This document shows, in pieces, positions 61,465 through 64,000 of a DNA stretch of 64,000 nt. Under the pieces are notes generated by a model. The model saw nothing but the letters and a program-made list of their open reading frames with translations, was not told the origin of the DNA and made no database searches. Every line of letters starts with the position of its first letter. Position 1 is the first letter of the stretch. Location of the stretch: positions 2,719,501 through 2,783,500 of the forward strand of contig CATNEN010000005.1 in the NCBI GenBank assembly GCA_950097015.1, read 5' to 3'. The position numbers were made by a program, and so were the translations under genes. The DNA is from Macrostomum hystrix. Lineage: Eukaryota > Platyhelminthes > Macrostomidae.

Positions 61465-64000
61465 TTTCGGCTTTTATAAACTTTTAAGCAGCTATATTAG
61501 TGCCTAGTGTGCACTGTGCGGGTAATAGGTACGCAAACGAGTTATTTAACTAATCAGTAAAATAACAGTGAATATTTTTGTCAAGTTTTATCTTTAAAGT
61601 CGTCGCACTGAAATTTATATCGATAGAGCAGAACAGTGGTAATAGCTGCAACACTTGAATTAAATGTATTGAAAAAATTCTGTTGAATCACACACTTAAT
61701 TTCAATTTTCTGTAATAGAAAGTGTTTGAAAAAACGCTACTTTTCGTCCTGTTTTAACAACTTGTTTTATATGCTCGTTACTTAAACGGATTTATTATTA
61801 TCAGATTTTTCACAACCGAATAATTAGTTTTTCTATCTTTTGATATTACCATTTGCAAAGCGATTTGGTTTTTACTTATAGTTAAAATGAAATTGTACAC
61901 ACGTTTCGAGATCGAAGTTTTCCGCGAAACATGTCATCCCGCTACTTGTGTTGCGCCATCGAAATGAACCTCGGCCAATTGGATTCGTACATTTAGAATT
62001 TCTTTTGCTATTTTCGTACTAACTATAATATGACTATGATATACGAGTTATTGCAGTTATTAGGACATTTTACAATTTTTTCCTTATATGTATTTTATTT
62101 TCATTCGATGTTTATATCCAATCCACGCAGGATTTTATTTGTCTGTAGTTTAAAGGAAACTAGGCTTCTATCCTATATGGTCTGGATCATGCTTGGTCCA
62201 CGCCAACGCAACAAAATCAGATGGCAAGATTGGCTCAAGTTTTTTGCATGCTTTGAAAATTAAAAAGAATATAAGTGTATTGCATGTCTGATTAATATCT
62301 AGCTGTGTTTGTATACACCACTAAAGACAGCATAGGCACATTGATATATTATCTTTGGAATTATCATTATTATTAACATTTTATCATTGGACTATTAGCT
62401 ACTTTAAGAAATCCTTTCTAAATCGAAAGGGACTATAAAGTAGTATTAGTAATTATAAAATTCATGTTAATTTTTATAAATATTATAAACAATTTAAAAG
62501 AAACAAGGCTCCTACCCATAGGGTCTAGATCATGCTAGGTCCATGCAAATGCTAAAAAATAATAATAACAGTTTTTAATTGTTTTTTAATCAAACAATAA
62601 GCCACTTATATGCTTAGTATTATAGTTCAATATTTGTAATATTTTTATTGCAAATAGACAGGATTTTGACTTGCTCTTCTTTAATATAAATTCTTTAAAT
62701 TATACAATTTGAATGTTCAGAATGTAAGTTTTAAAGAAATAATTAAACTCAAATCATACAATCTAGGAAGTAAGTACAGTAAATTGGGTGAGCTAATTTT
62801 TTGGCTTTGTACAAAAAGAAATATGCAATCCAGATGCACTAGAGAGCATAATGTTGGTTCATAAGGAGTGTTAAGTTTTTATTTGTCATATTGTCTTATC
62901 ATTAGCAACCTTTATTTATCTGCAGTCTAAAATAAATCTCTAAGATCTGTCTGTTTGACTGGAACTTCAGTCTACAGCCTGTTGGAACTTGGCATGAAGC
63001 ATTTTTTCATATTTTCATTTTTAATGCATCATTTTACTCAATTTAAAAATAGTGTGGGATGTATTTGCTTTAAAAAATTCTAATGAGAAGATTATTTTTA
63101 AAAAAGTTTTTTTTGGTAATTTTTAAACATCAACTCTTTTATCTCTAGAAGAGAGCTCAATACTCTTATTTTTATTTGATTATATCAGTGATTATCTCAC
63201 TCACCAATGTGTTAACTAGTTAGTAAGGGGCAACAGAGTTTTTTCTTTCACATACTTTCCTTACATAGTCCAGCTGGCTGTGGGATTTGACTTGATTAGT
63301 TAATTAAAACATACTTGGCTTTGTTTAAAAGTGATAAAAGAGTGAAAAGAAATTACATATGTCAATGCAACTTAAATTTTTACTCTCTAGTAGATAAATA
63401 GTAATTTCAAAATTGTGTTGTGCGAACTCAGTTTTGTCAACTCTCTTTTTGATTGATAGATTAGCTAAAGTTATGTTATGTACTAAAGTGTGACCCAATA
63501 ATGTTTTGGTTAATGAAACCACTTTTCTCACAACTTTTACTACACAAAAACTATAAAATGTGGTTTCTAAACATTGACAATAGGGTTAGATAATTGCCAA
63601 AAGCCTTCTCAAGTGCTATAACAACAATTTGTGAGTTATATTTAGTCAAGTATAGAACAAACCTTATAAGTTATTTTAGAATAATATATTTAACATTTAT
63701 TTCATACTTTGAACTAATTTATTTGCAATATCTGTACTTTTGATACTATTTTATTGGTGTTAATTGTATCATACACAACATTGTTTCAGTTACTTAACAA
63801 ATGCAGCATTAATCTCCTTGGTAATTAAAGCCTACATAGTACAAGACTATCATCAGGTGAATCTAAAGAAGAGGCTAAATCAAAGTGAAGATTTCAAAAG
63901 AAAATTAACAATAAATCAGTAGCAGTAGTTAAAGGAAATTAAAACATTTTTTCTGACTACTAATCCCAAATGGATTACGGTTCAGAGGCTGGTAATACCA
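61465..64000. other. RAD23 promoter side and intergenic DNA
   Basis: AT-rich. A 77-aa frame at 62030-62263 has no recognised domain. An ATG at 63970 opens a ten-codon frame to the window edge and could start a gene; it cannot be judged. Confidence 0.4.
62150..62553. repeat. Diverged repeat pair
   Basis: Two copies of about 55 bp (62150-62205 and 62498-62553) share TAAA(G)GAAAC(T/A)AGGCT, CTATGG/ATAGGGTCT and GATCATGCT(T/A)GGTCCA. Confidence 0.6.

Overview
The window is animal chromosomal DNA. The host genes are recognisable metazoan ones with spliced exons: an NDRG-family gene, a Chibby homologue (CBY1), a microcephalin homologue (MCPH1), a RAD23 homologue, and two tandem coiled-coil paralogues I cannot name. 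The DNA is AT-rich. Introns are long, and most carry their own tandem minisatellite or a short transposon. The mix (Polinton, mariner, hAT and TTAA-type MITEs, tRNA-derived SINEs) fits an invertebrate, but I cannot fix the phylum from sequence alone.

Left part (1-22.4 kb) is transposon-rich. A complete Polinton/Maverick element occupies 956-16255 (15,300 bp). It has 685-bp terminal inverted repeats beginning AGTAGT and a perfect 6-bp target duplication, CACCTC (950-955 and 16256-16261). It sits inside the 3' part of a decayed non-LTR retrotransposon. All the core genes look intact: minor and major capsid proteins, packaging ATPase, adenain-type protease, protein-primed DNA polymerase B, and a retrovirus-like integrase. 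Accessory genes include a phospholipase A2-like protein, two proteins with hydrophobic segments (one with PSAP late-domain-like motifs), a coiled-coil protein, a possible HTH-type regulator with its own TATA box, and a small ORF duplicated in both TIRs. Most ORFs start directly after an A-rich tract, as in late genes of large DNA viruses. Right of it lie an internally deleted mariner (17467-18418) and a hAT-type MITE (21110-22399, 8-bp TSD).

Middle part (22.4-46.5 kb): NDRG on the + strand in six exons (23641-32187), with large minisatellites in introns 1, 3 and 5 and after the stop; the single-exon CBY1 (34769-35158); then two minus-strand coiled-coil genes (37388-42433 and 43200-46498) that share exon boundaries and phases and look like a tandem duplication. 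The second has expanded a 14-residue repeat in its last exon.

Right part (46.5-64 kb): a 593-bp TTAA MITE, MCPH1 (minus, exons in 48314-52673) with a 24-bp intronic or 5' array, and RAD23 (minus, four exons, 55126-61464). A foldback/MULE-like element with a 9-bp TSD lies in RAD23 intron 1. The last 2.5 kb shows no supported gene.

Host genes and mobile DNA are not functionally linked here, except that many of the intronic repeats sit in, or look like products of, mobile elements.
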